Origin: Megasphaera sp. MJR8396C
Lineage (GTDB): Bacteria; Bacillota; Negativicutes; Veillonellales; Megasphaeraceae
Length of the DNA stretch: 64,000 nt
Direction of reading: 5' to 3'
NCBI RefSeq assembly: GCF_001546855.1
Contig: NZ_KQ958206.1
Location: forward strand, 64,104 to 128,103
Below the pieces are notes generated by a model. The model was given only the letters and a program-made list of their open reading frames with translations. It did no database searches and had not been told where the DNA came from. This document shows, in pieces, positions 34,142 through 43,804 of the stretch. Each line of letters opens with the position of its first letter. Position 1 is the first letter of the stretch. A program made the position numbers and the translations under genes.

Positions 34142-34961
34142 TTCGGCAGCGATCCGCAATCTGTTTACGTTGCCCTTTCTCATTTGGGCAATCCTGTTTA
34201 TCTTCTGTCCCCTGGTGGCCATTGCCTGGTACGGCTTGACCGACAGCAGCGGGACCTTTACCCTGGCTAATATCAGCCTCATTGCTCACTGGGAATATTT
34301 GAAATCCCTGGAACTGTCCTTACTCCTGGCCCTGGTCAGTACGGCGGTCTGCCTCCTCGTGGCCTATCCGCTGTGCCTCATCCTGACTGAAGAGAAGCGG
34401 AGTAAGAGTACCCTTTTGTTTCTGTTGTTCGTCCTTCCCATGTGGATGAACTCCATGCTGACGACCATGGCCTGGCAGACGATCCTCGAAAAGAACGGCA
34501 TCCTCAATCAGTTCCTGCGCCTCTTGTCGCTGCCCGACGTCATGCTCATCAATACGCCGTCGGCCATCGTCATCGGCATGATTTATAACTTTCTGCCCTA
34601 TATGATTCTGCCCCTCTACGTATCCTTAAGTAAAATCAACCGCAACGTCATCGCCGCCGCCCGTGACCTGGGAGCCAGCTCCTGGCAGACCTTCACCAAG
34701 GTCATCCTGCCCCTGTCCCTGCCCGGCGCCATCAGCGGCATTACCATGGTCTTTATTCCGTCACTGACGACGTTCTTCATCAGCGGCCTCTTAGGGGGCA
34801 ACAAGGTCCTCCTCATCGGCAACATCGTCGAACAGGAATTTACCATGGCTTACGACTGGCACTTAGGGAGCGGCTTATCCCTGGTGCTGATGCTGTTCAT
34901 CATCGTCAATATGGTCATGACGGCTTACTTTGACCGCAGTGAAGGGCAGGTGAAGAAGTGA
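34134..34961 (+). CDS. potB: Spermidine/putrescine ABC transporter permease PotB
   Basis: A 275-residue inner-membrane permease with six hydrophobic segments; the first is LFTLPFLIWAILFIFCPLVAI near residue 12. The cytoplasmic coupling motif for PotA is AARDLGASSWQTFTKVILPLSLPG near residue 178. It overlaps potA by 8 bases and its stop overlaps the potC start. Confidence 0.93.
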   Translation: MINSAAIRNLFTLPFLIWAILFIFCPLVAIAWYGLTDSSGTFTLANISLIAHWEYLKSLELSLLLALVSTAVCLLVAYPLCLILTEEKRSKSTLLFLLFVLPMWMNSMLTTMAWQTILEKNGILNQFLRLLSLPDVMLINTPSAIVIGMIYNFLPYMILPLYVSLSKINRNVIAAARDLGASSWQTFTKVILPLSLPGAISGITMVFIPSLTTFFISGLLGGNKVLLIGNIVEQEFTMAYDWHLGSGLSLVLMLFIIVNMVMTAYFDRSEGQVKK

Positions 34962-35740
34962 TGGAAAAATGGAAAAAAGGCTACGTTGCCTTAGTCGTTC
35001 TCTTTCTCTACGCGCCCATCGGCGTCCTCATTGCCCAGTCCTTCAACGCCAGCCGTTATCGCGGCCACTGGACGGGGTTCACCTTGCAGTGGTACGGCGA
35101 ACTCTTTGAAAATGAAGGCATCCTCGAAGCCCTGCAGAATACGATTACCATCGGCCTGACGTCGGCAGCCATTGCAACCGTCCTGGGCCTCATTACCTGC
35201 ATGGCCCTGCGCGGCATGGGACGCAAGCAGCGCTCAGTCCTCCTCGGGGTGGCCAGTTTACCTCTTTTAAATGCCGATATCGTCACCGGGATTTCACTGA
35301 TGCTGCTCTTTCTCGGCATGGGGCTGCGCCTTGGCTATGGTTCGATTCTCATGGCCCACGTCGTCTTTAACCTGCCTTATGTCATCTTGTGCATCATGCC
35401 CCAGTTCTTGTCCCTGGACCGCAGCTGCTACGACGCGGCCCGCGACCTCGGGGCCACGCCTTTCGTTGCCTTTCGCCGCGTCGTCCTGCCGGAACTTCGG
35501 CCCAGCCTGTTAGCTGGTTTCATGCTGGCCTTTACCATGTCTGCCGACGATTTCATCATCACCCACTTTACCAAGGGGGCCGGCATCGATACCCTGCCGA
35601 CGGAAATTTACGCCGAATTAAAATTGGGCATCCATCCGGAAATGTATGCCCTGTCGACACTGGTATTCGTCTTTGTCTTGGTCTTTGCGGTCTTGCTTAC
35701 GGTAAACCGCAAGCGATTGGCCTTGGGACGAGATTTGTAA
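34961..35740 (+). CDS. potC: Spermidine/putrescine ABC transporter permease PotC
   Basis: The second permease subunit, 259 residues from ATG 34961 in a TGATG overlap with the potB stop (a GTG one codon earlier is possible). Six hydrophobic segments are visible and the coupling motif is AARDLGATPFVAFRRVVLPELRPSL, as in PotC. The FTMSADDFIITHFTKG stretch is also typical. Start choice is ambiguous by one codon. Confidence 0.93.
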   Translation: MEKWKKGYVALVVLFLYAPIGVLIAQSFNASRYRGHWTGFTLQWYGELFENEGILEALQNTITIGLTSAAIATVLGLITCMALRGMGRKQRSVLLGVASLPLLNADIVTGISLMLLFLGMGLRLGYGSILMAHVVFNLPYVILCIMPQFLSLDRSCYDAARDLGATPFVAFRRVVLPELRPSLLAGFMLAFTMSADDFIITHFTKGAGIDTLPTEIYAELKLGIHPEMYALSTLVFVFVLVFAVLLTVNRKRLALGRDL

Positions 35741-35753
35741 AGGGAGGCCTGTC

Positions 35754-36818
35754 ATGAAATATATTCGACTGCTCCTCATGGGACTCTTGTGTATCCTGGC
35801 CTTATCGGGCTGCGGGTTCCTGGAAGGGGAGGAAGACGGCGATAACGTCGTCTACGTCTATAACTGGGGGGACTATGTCGACCCCGATACGATTACACAG
35901 TTTGAAGAAGAAACGGGTATCCACGTCATCATGGATGAATTCGATACCAACGAAAGCATGTATCCGTTAGTCGCGGCAGGGGCTGAACGCTACGATGTCA
36001 TCTGCCCGTCGGACTATATGATTCAAAAGATGATCCACAATGGATTGCTGCAGCCCATCGATTACTCCAAGCTGCCCAACGCCCGGCAGTACGTCGGCCA
36101 GCAGTTCTGGCAGCAGTCGGAATTCTTCGACCCAGGCAACCGCTATTCCGTGCCTTACTGTTGGGGGACCGTCGGCATCGTCTATAACAAGACCATGGTC
36201 GATGACCCCGTCGACAGCTGGTCGATTTTGTGGAATGAAAAGTATAAGAATGAAATCATCATGCAGGATTCGCCGCGCGATTCCTTCATGGTCGCCTTGA
36301 AACTCCTCGGTTATTCCCTCAATACGACGGATCCCGCGCAAATTGCCCAGGCCAGAGACCTGCTCATTGCCCAGAAACCCCTGGTTCAGGCCTACGGCAT
36401 CGACGATGTCAAAGATAAGCTCGTCTCCGGTGAAGCGGCCATGGGTGTCGTCTTTTCCGGCGAAGCCCTTCGGATGATTTTGGCCAACCGCAATTTGGAA
36501 TACGTCATTCCGAAAGAAGGGACTAACCTTTGGATCGATTCCTGGGTCATTCCTAAGAATGCAGCTCACGTCGAAAACGCTCATAAGTTCATCGACTTCA
36601 TGAGCCGTCCCGACATTGCTTTGAAGAACTTTGAATATCTGACTTATTCGACGCCGAACATTGCCGTTCCGGAAATGGAAGAAGATGAAGATTATAAGGA
36701 TAATCCCGTCGTATTCCCGCCGAGAGAAGCCTATGCCGGTCAGGAAACGTACCGCTATTTGGGCGAACGGGAAGATAAGTATTACAACGATCAGTGGATC
36801 CAGGTAAAAGTCTGGTAG
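35754..36818 (+). CDS. potD: Spermidine/putrescine-binding lipoprotein PotD
   Basis: A 354-residue extracytoplasmic binding protein. The signal LLLMGLLCILALSGCGF contains the lipobox LSGC (Cys near residue 21), so it is anchored as a lipoprotein. The mature part starts with VYVYNWGDYVDPDTI, the hallmark of PotD/PotF, and contains YDVICPSDYMI and PYCWGTVGI. AGGGAGG lies before the ATG, 13 bases after potC. It completes the potABCD set. Confidence 0.94.
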   Translation: MKYIRLLLMGLLCILALSGCGFLEGEEDGDNVVYVYNWGDYVDPDTITQFEEETGIHVIMDEFDTNESMYPLVAAGAERYDVICPSDYMIQKMIHNGLLQPIDYSKLPNARQYVGQQFWQQSEFFDPGNRYSVPYCWGTVGIVYNKTMVDDPVDSWSILWNEKYKNEIIMQDSPRDSFMVALKLLGYSLNTTDPAQIAQARDLLIAQKPLVQAYGIDDVKDKLVSGEAAMGVVFSGEALRMILANRNLEYVIPKEGTNLWIDSWVIPKNAAHVENAHKFIDFMSRPDIALKNFEYLTYSTPNIAVPEMEEDEDYKDNPVVFPPREAYAGQETYRYLGEREDKYYNDQWIQVKVW

Positions 36819-36824
36819 ATAACT

Positions 36825-36859
36825 AAAAAGGACTGACCCGAAAGGGGCAGTCCTTTTTT
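36825..36859 (+). terminator. Intrinsic terminator of potABCD
   Basis: AAAAGGACTG and CAGTCCTTTT with an inner CCC/GGG; T-run. Convergent with purC. Confidence 0.9.
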
Positions 36860-36874
36860 GATGCTTGGTTGAGA

Positions 36875-37744
36875 TTAGATTTTTTTGCCTGTCAGCATTT
36901 CATAGGCTTCTTCGTATTTTTCAATCGTCTTGTCGATGACGTCCTGGGGCAGGAGGTAGTCGCTGTCCGGGTTGGCTTTGAGCCAGTCGCGGACGAACTG
37001 TTTGTCATACGACGGCTGGCTTTGGCCGGCTTTATAGCCTTCGAGAGGCCAGAAGCGGGAGCTGTCCGGCGTAAGCATTTCGTCGCCTAAGACGATGGTG
37101 CCGTTTTCGTCGAGGCCGAATTCGAATTTCGTGTCGGCGATGATGATGCCCTTGGAGAGGGCGTATTCAGCACATTTTTTATAGAGGGCAATGGTGTAAT
37201 CGCGAATCTTTTCGGCGTATTCCATGCCTTTTCCCGGGAAAACTTTGTCGATGTAAGCGGCGCCTACTTCGAGGGAGACGTTTTCATCGTGGTCACCGAG
37301 TTCAGCCTTGGTGCTCGGCGTGAAGATCGGTTCCGGGAGTTTTTCTGATTCTGTGAGGCCTGCCGGTAATTTAATGCCGCAAACCGTACCGTTCTGCTGA
37401 TAGCTTTCCCAGCCGCTGCCGGAGATGTAGCCACGAACGATGCATTCCATGGGGATCATCGTCAGTTTCTGGCATTTCATGCTGTTGCCGACGAACTGTT
37501 CCTGCTGGAAGAATTCCGGCATATCAGCATTGTCGACAGAAATCATGTGGTTCGGGATGATGTCGGACGTCATATCGAACCAAAATTTGGACATCTGCGT
37601 CAGGATGGCGCCCTTTTTGGTGATCTTGTTTTTCAGGATATGGTCGAAAGCGGAAATGCGGTCCGTTGCAACCATGATGATGCTGTCACCTGCGTCATAG
37701 ACTTCACGTACTTTACCGGATTTAAAAGGGGTGTATTCTTTCAT
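36875..37744 (-). CDS. purC: SAICAR synthetase PurC
   Basis: PurC joins aspartate to CAIR in purine synthesis. Seen are FKSGKVREVYDAGD at the N-terminus, MVATDRISAFD, the substrate motif MECIVRGYISGSGWESY, and IADTKFEFG. ATG 37744 (MKEYTPFKS) follows GGAGG, giving 289 residues. The frame stays open upstream for 37 codons, but that part does not look like PurC. Other pur genes are not in the window. Confidence 0.95.
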   Translation of the reverse strand: MKEYTPFKSGKVREVYDAGDSIIMVATDRISAFDHILKNKITKKGAILTQMSKFWFDMTSDIIPNHMISVDNADMPEFFQQEQFVGNSMKCQKLTMIPMECIVRGYISGSGWESYQQNGTVCGIKLPAGLTESEKLPEPIFTPSTKAELGDHDENVSLEVGAAYIDKVFPGKGMEYAEKIRDYTIALYKKCAEYALSKGIIIADTKFEFGLDENGTIVLGDEMLTPDSSRFWPLEGYKAGQSQPSYDKQFVRDWLKANPDSDYLLPQDVIDKTIEKYEEAYEMLTGKKI

Positions 37745-37819
37745 CTTGTCTGGCCTCCATGATTCAGAACTATTCAATTTATTTTTGAACACTAATATCA
37801 TAGCATATTTTAAGGAAAT

Positions 37820-37848
37820 AAAAAAGAAGCCCGAAGGCTCCTTTTTTA
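37820..37848 (-). terminator. Terminator between the SIMPL gene and purC
   Basis: On the minus strand AGGAGCC-ttcg-GGCTTCT with T-rich sequence after it; the four-base loop is the stable TTCG type. Confidence 0.75.
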
Positions 37849-37872
37849 AGCTCATCCCGTAAGGGAAGCGAT

Positions 37873-38589
37873 TTATTTCAGATAATAGGTGATGTTGACC
37901 GTCTGGCTCAGGGTGTTGGTACCCGATTCGATGGGTGCTGCGTCGGCTTCCATCTTGACGGCACGCAGGTTCATACCGCCGTAAGCGCGGCTGTAGGACG
38001 GGCTGGTTCCGGAGATGTTGATTTCTTTTACAGCGCCGAGCTGCGTACCGGAAGCGGCAGCTGCTGCCTGAGCGGCACGCTGGCCGTTGTGGACGGCTTC
38101 TTTAATGAGATTGTCTTTAATCTGATCGGAATGTTCGTTGGTGAAGCGGATGTTGTCGATCTGGTTGGCACCGAGGTTGCCGGCTTTGCCGATGACCTGG
38201 GAGATGAGGCTGAGGTCACTGACTTTGACGGTCAGGCTGTTGGTTACCGTATAGGATACGACTTTAGCGCCTTTTACGTCATAGTTCGGCGACATGTAAA
38301 AGCCGGTAGTCTTCAGGTTGTCGGCCGGGATGCCCATAGCCTTGATGGCATTGGTGACGTTGGTCATGACTTGATTATTCTGAGTACGAGCCTGCTGGGC
38401 GTCAGCAGCGGTGCTGGACGTACCGATCGTGATATAAGCCGTATCCGGGGCGACTTCCTGCTGGGCGTAACCGGTGACGGTGACGACCGACGGCTGAGGG
38501 CCTTCAGCAAGGGCTTGGGGTGCGGTGATAAAGAGAGACGATGCGAGCATAGCGGCCACGACGAGGCCTTTTAAAGATATCTGTTTCAT
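37873..38589 (-). CDS. Secreted SIMPL (DUF541) domain protein
   Basis: A 238-residue protein with a Sec signal peptide (VVAAMLASSLFITAPQALA, cleavage near residue 28) and a SIMPL/DUF541 domain: VTVTGYAQQEVAPDTAYITIG opens it and a long KLTVKVSDLSLIS-like central part follows, ending NTLSQTVNITYYLK. Such proteins are periplasmic or surface-exposed and of unclear function; some oxidative-stress roles are reported for E. coli YggE. It is monocistronic with its own terminator. Confidence 0.85.
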   Translation of the reverse strand: MKQISLKGLVVAAMLASSLFITAPQALAEGPQPSVVTVTGYAQQEVAPDTAYITIGTSSTAADAQQARTQNNQVMTNVTNAIKAMGIPADNLKTTGFYMSPNYDVKGAKVVSYTVTNSLTVKVSDLSLISQVIGKAGNLGANQIDNIRFTNEHSDQIKDNLIKEAVHNGQRAAQAAAAASGTQLGAVKEINISGTSPSYSRAYGGMNLRAVKMEADAAPIESGTNTLSQTVNITYYLK

Positions 38590-38698
38590 AGTAAATACCT
38601 CCTTTATGTAATTGTATCGATTATATCATATTTAATGGGGAATATCAACTCCCAAAAGAAAATCCGGACATTTGTCTACTTCAAATATTACAAAAGTA

Positions 38699-38727
38699 TT
38701 GCATTTTTGGGCCGGCCATACTATAAT
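38699..38727 (+). promoter_or_regulatory. Promoter of thiC
   Basis: TTGCAT, 17 bases, TATAAT, 19 bases before the riboswitch. Confidence 0.75.
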
Positions 38728-38745
38728 ATTTAGAGATACATAATG

Positions 38746-38834
38746 AAAGCTAGGGGAGCCTTCGGGCTGAGAAAAGTGCTGGATTACACTTGACCCTTTA
38801 CCTGATGCGGATAATGCCGCCGGAGGGAAGCTTT
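38746..38834 (+). promoter_or_regulatory. TPP riboswitch (THI box)
   Basis: The thi-box core is clear: GGCTGAGA (P2/P3 side), then ACCCTTTACCTGATGCGGAT, AATGCC and GGAGGGAAG. The P1 stem is AAAGCT (38746-38751) with AGCTTT (38829-38834). The same 3' P1 strand, AGCTTTA, can instead pair with TAAAGCT (38844-38850), which would break the terminator behind it. Bound TPP should therefore favour P1 and termination; without it thiC is read. Confidence 0.96.
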
Positions 38835-38844
38835 ACGGGATTAT

Positions 38845-38882
38845 AAAGCTCACCTGCGGAGGCCGCATGGTGGGCTTTTTTT
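38845..38882 (+). terminator. Riboswitch-controlled terminator before thiC
   Basis: AAGCtCACC-tGCGG pairs with CCGC-aTGGTG-gGCTT and a T-run follows, 36 bases before the thiC start. Its 5' strand is shared with the antiterminator. Confidence 0.9.
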
Positions 38883-38918
38883 ATGGCAATCGTATTTTCT
38901 ATATAGGAGGATTTTATA

Positions 38919-40220
38919 ATGGATTACACAACACAAATGGATGCGGCCCGCAAGGGTATCGTAACGCCGCAGATGAAGGTCGTCGCTGAAAAGGAAAAGA
39001 TGGCCATGGAAAAATTGATGGCTCTCGTCGCCAGCGGCAAGGTCGCCATTCCGGCCAATAAGATGCACGAAAGCCTGTCGGCAGAAGCCGTCGGCCAGGA
39101 CTGCCGCACCAAGATCAACGTCAACTTAGGCGTGTCTCCGGAACACAATAACCATGAAGAAGAACTGCAGAAGGTGCAGAATGCCATCGATATGAAGGCT
39201 GAAGCCATCATGGACTTGTCCAACTTCGGCAAGACCCGCGACTTCCGCCGTAAATTAGTCAAGATGTCGACGGCCATGATTGGGACCGTCCCCATGTACG
39301 ATGCCGTTGGCATGCTCGATAAAGATTTGAAAGACATCAGCGTCGATGAATTTTTCTCCGTCGTCGAACAGCACGCCGAAGACGGTGTCGATTTCATGAC
39401 CATCCACTGCGGCATGAACCGCAAGACGGCACAGCGCATAAAAGACAATCCGCGCCTGACCAACATCGTCTCCCGCGGCGGCTCCCTGCTCTTTGCCTGG
39501 ATGGAAATGAACGACCAGGAAAATCCTTTCTATGAATACTACGATCGCCTCCTCGATATCTGTGAAAAATACGACGTCACCTTGAGCCTCGGCGACGCCT
39601 GCCGTCCGGGCTGTACCCATGATGCCACCGATGCCGCTCAGATTGAAGAACTCATTACCCTCGGCGAATTGACGAAACGGGCTTGGGACCACAACGTTCA
39701 GGTCATGATCGAAGGCCCGGGCCACATGGTACTCAATGAAATCGCAGCCAACATGAAGCTTGAAAAACGCCTCTGCCACGGCGCTCCTTTCTATGTCCTC
39801 GGGCCCTTAGTCACCGATATCGCTCCGGGCTATGACCACATCACCAGTGCCATTGGCGGTGCCATTGCCGCATCGAGCGGTGCCGACTTCCTGTGCTACG
39901 TTACGCCGGCGGAACACCTGCGCCTGCCGACCGTTGAAGACGTAAAAGAAGGCATCATCGCGGCCCGCATCGCAGCCCATGCAGCTGACCTCGTTAAAGG
40001 AATCCCCGGCGCTCAGGAATGGGACGATGCCATGAGCAAGGCCCGCGTCGAAGTCGATTTCGACACCATGATCGCCTTGTCCATCGACCCGGAAAAATCC
40101 CGCCGTTACTATGAATCGAGCAAGCCCGAATGCGAAGGGACCTGCACCATGTGCGGCAAGATGTGCCCGGCTCGTACGATGAAGCGCATCCTGGCCGGTG
40201 AAGACGTATCGATCCGCTAA
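38919..40220 (+). CDS. thiC: Phosphomethylpyrimidine synthase ThiC
   Basis: ThiC is the radical-SAM enzyme that rearranges aminoimidazole ribotide to HMP phosphate for thiamine. The 433-residue short form shows [53 protein letters not shown] and the C-terminal cluster motif [18 protein letters not shown] lies before the ATG. The upstream TPP riboswitch gives feedback control. No other thi gene is nearby. Confidence 0.97.
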   Translation: MDYTTQMDAARKGIVTPQMKVVAEKEKMAMEKLMALVASGKVAIPANKMHESLSAEAVGQDCRTKINVNLGVSPEHNNHEEELQKVQNAIDMKAEAIMDLSNFGKTRDFRRKLVKMSTAMIGTVPMYDAVGMLDKDLKDISVDEFFSVVEQHAEDGVDFMTIHCGMNRKTAQRIKDNPRLTNIVSRGGSLLFAWMEMNDQENPFYEYYDRLLDICEKYDVTLSLGDACRPGCTHDATDAAQIEELITLGELTKRAWDHNVQVMIEGPGHMVLNEIAANMKLEKRLCHGAPFYVLGPLVTDIAPGYDHITSAIGGAIAASSGADFLCYVTPAEHLRLPTVEDVKEGIIAARIAAHAADLVKGIPGAQEWDDAMSKARVEVDFDTMIALSIDPEKSRRYYESSKPECEGTCTMCGKMCPARTMKRILAGEDVSIR

Positions 40221-40242
40221 TTTCATAAATTTGCCCATCATA

Positions 40243-40284
40243 AAGGGACTGTTCGTGACCTGATGTCGCGACAGTCCCTTTTGT
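40243..40284. terminator. Shared terminator of thiC and ppx
   Basis: AAAGGGACTGT/ACAGTCCCTTT with T-rich ends on both strands, between two convergent genes. Confidence 0.88.
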
Positions 40285-40298
40285 CATGCTGTATGTTA

Positions 40299-41834
40299 TT
40301 AGCGCCAGACCAGTAACAAGGAGGCACCGAATTCCTTTTTGAATTGTTTGTTCAGTTGTTTCATTTCATAATCGGCAGCACTGTACGTCGAGTCGGGCTT
40401 GGTCGACAAGATGACGACGGCGACGTTTTCCGCCATGGTGACGTCGACATCAGTGACGATTTGTTCGTACGTCAGATCTGAAGCTTCGGCCAAAGCCAAG
40501 ATGGTCGACAGCTTGCGGATCATGACCCAGTCTTCGGCAGAGGCCATGTGGTCGTAGCGGTAAGCCCGGAGGATCTTGCGGCTGATGCCGTGGTGGAAGC
40601 CGGCGATGAAGCCGGTCAGAATCTGTTCGATTTGCGTGAGCCCGTAAAGGGGAGCCTGGGAAATCATGAAGGCCGAATGGCGGGCGTGGTCGTAAAAGTT
40701 TATGATCTTTCCGACGTCGTGGAGCCGGGCCGCCGTCTGCAGCAGCAGCCGTTCGCGTTCACCGTAGCCGTGGAGGGGTTTTAGTTCGTCGAAGAGCTGG
40801 GTGGCAATGCGCGTGACCTGCTCATAGTGGCCCTTATTTAAAATGAAACCGTTAAGGGTGCCGATAAAGTTCTTGACGCTGAAGTCGAGGATGTCGTCGA
40901 ACCGAGGCGAGGGCAGGTTACAGTACGAGGCATAGTATTCAAAGAATAAGCCTTCGCGCAGACCGCAGCCGCTGACGACCATTTCCGAACTGCCGGTCAG
41001 GTCGAAGATGGACTTGATGACGGCGGCGCCGGCAACGATGAGGTCCGAACGGTCGCTCGACAGGCCGGGGATCTTCTTGCGGTTGGCGCTGGAATGGGTC
41101 GAGAGGGTTTCGAAGATATTTTCAAAGTGATCGAGGGGCATGATGTAATTATGGAGTTTCGACAACTCGTAATTTGTAGCCCGCTGGTCCATTTTAGCGA
41201 TGTTACGTGCCGTACCGCCGATTCCGATAATGGGCAGGTTGATATGGGGGAGCCATTCGACTTCGCTCATCTTTTTGCGGATATATTTCAGGCAGGCTGC
41301 AATCGCTTCTTCGTCGGGATTGCCCTGGGTATTGAATTTTTCCGTCAAGGTGACGGCGCCGATGGGCAGAGAGATGGAATGGATGTTCTCGCCGTCTTGG
41401 ACCAAGGTCATTTCGACACTGGCACCGCCTAAGTCAAAGAGAAGGAAGTCCTTCATGGCAATGGTATTGATGACGCCTAAATAACCGAGGTAGGCTTCTC
41501 GTTCACCGGTGATGATGTTCATGGTGATGCCCGTTTCGTCATTGACGCGCTTTAGGAATTCTTCACCGTTGCTGGCATTGCGGACGGCGGCCGTAGCGAC
41601 GGCGCGACATTCTTTGATGCCGAGAACGGTCATGATATGTTTATAGACATGGAGACAAGTCAAGGCCCGCTGAATTCCATCTTCACTGAGTGCGCCGGTT
41701 TGGTTCAGGCCGTGCCCTAAGCGGATAGCTTCTTTTTCTTGATACAGCAGGGAATAGGACTGGTTGTCTGTGATTTGCATGACGACGAAGCGGATGGAGT
41801 TGGAGCCCAAGTCGATAATGGCTAATTTTTCCAT
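40299..41834 (-). CDS. ppx: Exopolyphosphatase / pppGpp phosphohydrolase (Ppx/GppA)
   Basis: A 511-residue ASKHA-fold phosphatase that trims inorganic polyphosphate or pppGpp. Phosphate-1 motif IIDLGSNSIRFVV, catalytic glutamate region GEREAYLGYLG near residue 120, and LLFDLGGASVEMTLV are intact, as is a C-terminal HD-type domain with ARLHDVGKIINFYDHARHS. ATG 41834 behind GAGGTA is chosen; an ATG four codons earlier overlaps this site. It is divergent from a related but degenerate gene and from ppk1, which makes a polyphosphate locus. Confidence 0.93.
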   Translation of the reverse strand: MEKLAIIDLGSNSIRFVVMQITDNQSYSLLYQEKEAIRLGHGLNQTGALSEDGIQRALTCLHVYKHIMTVLGIKECRAVATAAVRNASNGEEFLKRVNDETGITMNIITGEREAYLGYLGVINTIAMKDFLLFDLGGASVEMTLVQDGENIHSISLPIGAVTLTEKFNTQGNPDEEAIAACLKYIRKKMSEVEWLPHINLPIIGIGGTARNIAKMDQRATNYELSKLHNYIMPLDHFENIFETLSTHSSANRKKIPGLSSDRSDLIVAGAAVIKSIFDLTGSSEMVVSGCGLREGLFFEYYASYCNLPSPRFDDILDFSVKNFIGTLNGFILNKGHYEQVTRIATQLFDELKPLHGYGERERLLLQTAARLHDVGKIINFYDHARHSAFMISQAPLYGLTQIEQILTGFIAGFHHGISRKILRAYRYDHMASAEDWVMIRKLSTILALAEASDLTYEQIVTDVDVTMAENVAVVILSTKPDSTYSAADYEMKQLNKQFKKEFGASLLLVWR

Positions 41835-42252
41835 GGTATACCTCATTTCTCTATATGTTTACCGGAATCGGTTATCCGTTCTATTATACTACAAATGAGT
41901 AAAAAAACGAAAAAATCTTTTATACGGCCCTTTCCGCCATTTCTTGTCCGTACCATAAGGATATCGGATTTTTTTAGGAAATGGCCACCGTTTATAACGA
42001 AGCGTTTGCAACCGGGGCGATGCCGGTGGAAAAATGAGATAAATACAGGATAAACCGGGATTTTAATGCCGGCAGGGAAACCTTGAAAACAGATGTCATG
42101 ACATGTCCTGTAACAGGGAACAGTGAAATAAAAATGTAAAATTTTAGGACGATTTTTTACAGAAATTATACATAACAGGCCGGACTTTCATGTATAATAG
42201 AAGTGGCCTCCGCTGAACAGCGGGGATATTGTTTAGAAAAGTGGGGAGAATA

Positions 42253-43797
42253 ATGGAAAAACAGACCCGGAATGTTTTAGGCATCATCCATCTCGGCACG
42301 GTCAATATGACGATGAAAATCATCGCTTATTCATCGCTCGACGACATGGAGATCATCGAAAACGTAGCTCAAGAAGTAAAATATGGCGAAATGGTGTTTC
42401 AGAGCCGCCACGTCAGCTTTCAATCACTGAATGAAATTTGCCAGGTCTTACTGGGGTTCCGACAGCTGCTTCGCGACTATGATGTAAAGGACGTCCGCGT
42501 CTTATCGACGACAGCTATCAGTGAAGCCGATAATTTGATCAATGTTCTCGATCAGATTCGCATCCGTACGGGGTTCCACGTGGAAGTAACCCACATGACC
42601 AAGGAGATTTTCTATAAATTCTTTGGTCTTTATTATAATGTGCTGAAGGGAAAATTCAATTTTGCCGACAAGGCAGTCATGCTGCTCGACATCACGTCCG
42701 GCGGCGTCGGCCTGACAGGTTGGAAGAAAGACTGTTTATTGTTCCAGCAGAATATCAATATCGGATCCCTACGCATCTTGGAAAACTTCACGGAGAAGCA
42801 GCGCAATGAGCTGACCTTCCCGACGGCAGTCCGCGAATACATTTACGGCACCTTGTACCCCTTATGGAAGGGCGTCCAACAGTATGATATCAAATATATT
42901 GTCCTGTCCGGCCGCGGCGGCAGCCTCATCGCGCGGATCATGGGCAAAACCAGTGAGGAGGGCTTGTTCCTCATTACGGCCAAAGAACTGCGCCAGTTTA
43001 TTTATTCTTTAAAGGGTGTTACGCCCTTTAAGCTCATGAAGCGCTTTGGCCTGTCGCAGAACCTGGCCAACGTCATCATGCCGACGATCCTCTTGTATTA
43101 CGAACTGCTTCGATTGGTGGACATCGACATGCTGGTCGTCATGCCGACGACCTTTACCGAAGGCTATACGATGTACTATGTAGCCCAAAAGACGAAGCAT
43201 CCTTATATGGAACAATTACAGGCCCTGCGCCTCGATATGATGCGCCGCATGGCAAATAAATACTTGTACGATTCCATTCATTCGACACGAATCGAAGGCT
43301 ACTGCAACGTCCTCTTTGAGGCCCTGTACAAGTTCATCGGCCTTCGTTATGAAGCCAAGTATTTATTGCAGATGGCTGCGATTTTCCATGAAACGGGTAA
43401 ATTTATCAATATCCGCAAACACAACCTCTGTACGTACAATCTCATCGGAGAAACGGACATCTTTGGCCTGGCCGACGACGAAAAACAGATCCTGGCCGCC
43501 GTCTTGTACTACGCCTTCGATGGGACCCTGCAGGAGTCGTCTGTCGTCTATCACGAGCTGACGCCTCGTCAGAAAGTCATTACCGCAAAATTAACGGCTA
43601 TTTTCCGACTGGCCGACTCTTTGGATAAGAGCCATTTAGGTAAAATCAGTGACCTTCGGGCCGAACTGGGCGAAGATGAATTGATCGTCTATTATACGGC
43701 CGATTCCGATATTTCCTTGGAACGCTGGACCTATATGAAGATGGCCGTCAACTTCTCCGAAGTCTTTGGCATTTCGACGAAATTAGTGAAAGGATAA
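42253..43797 (+). CDS. Ppx/GppA-like protein with degenerate active-site motifs
   Basis: A 514-residue protein with the same two-domain layout as the neighbouring Ppx, from ATG 42253 behind GGGGAGA. The key motifs have changed: the phosphate loop reads IIHLGTVNMTM instead of IIDLGSNSIRF, the glycine-rich loop reads LLDITSGGVGLTG instead of FDLGGASVEMT, and the HD motif reads FHETGKFINIRKHN instead of LHDVGKIINFYDHA. A glutamate near the catalytic position (THMTKEIFYKF) may remain. It is therefore probably a non-catalytic or altered paralogue. It stands 7 bases before ppk1 and is surely co-transcribed with it, which suggests a regulatory or binding role in polyphosphate metabolism. Confidence 0.8.
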   Translation: MEKQTRNVLGIIHLGTVNMTMKIIAYSSLDDMEIIENVAQEVKYGEMVFQSRHVSFQSLNEICQVLLGFRQLLRDYDVKDVRVLSTTAISEADNLINVLDQIRIRTGFHVEVTHMTKEIFYKFFGLYYNVLKGKFNFADKAVMLLDITSGGVGLTGWKKDCLLFQQNINIGSLRILENFTEKQRNELTFPTAVREYIYGTLYPLWKGVQQYDIKYIVLSGRGGSLIARIMGKTSEEGLFLITAKELRQFIYSLKGVTPFKLMKRFGLSQNLANVIMPTILLYYELLRLVDIDMLVVMPTTFTEGYTMYYVAQKTKHPYMEQLQALRLDMMRRMANKYLYDSIHSTRIEGYCNVLFEALYKFIGLRYEAKYLLQMAAIFHETGKFINIRKHNLCTYNLIGETDIFGLADDEKQILAAVLYYAFDGTLQESSVVYHELTPRQKVITAKLTAIFRLADSLDKSHLGKISDLRAELGEDELIVYYTADSDISLERWTYMKMAVNFSEVFGISTKLVKG

Positions 43798-43804
43798 GAT
43801 AATT

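Noticed and set aside
41950-42060. Cyclic-di-GMP riboswitch before the ppx-like gene
   Set aside because: GCAACC and CCGG-rich stems recall the class, but the GCAAA/CGCAAAGCC core is missing.
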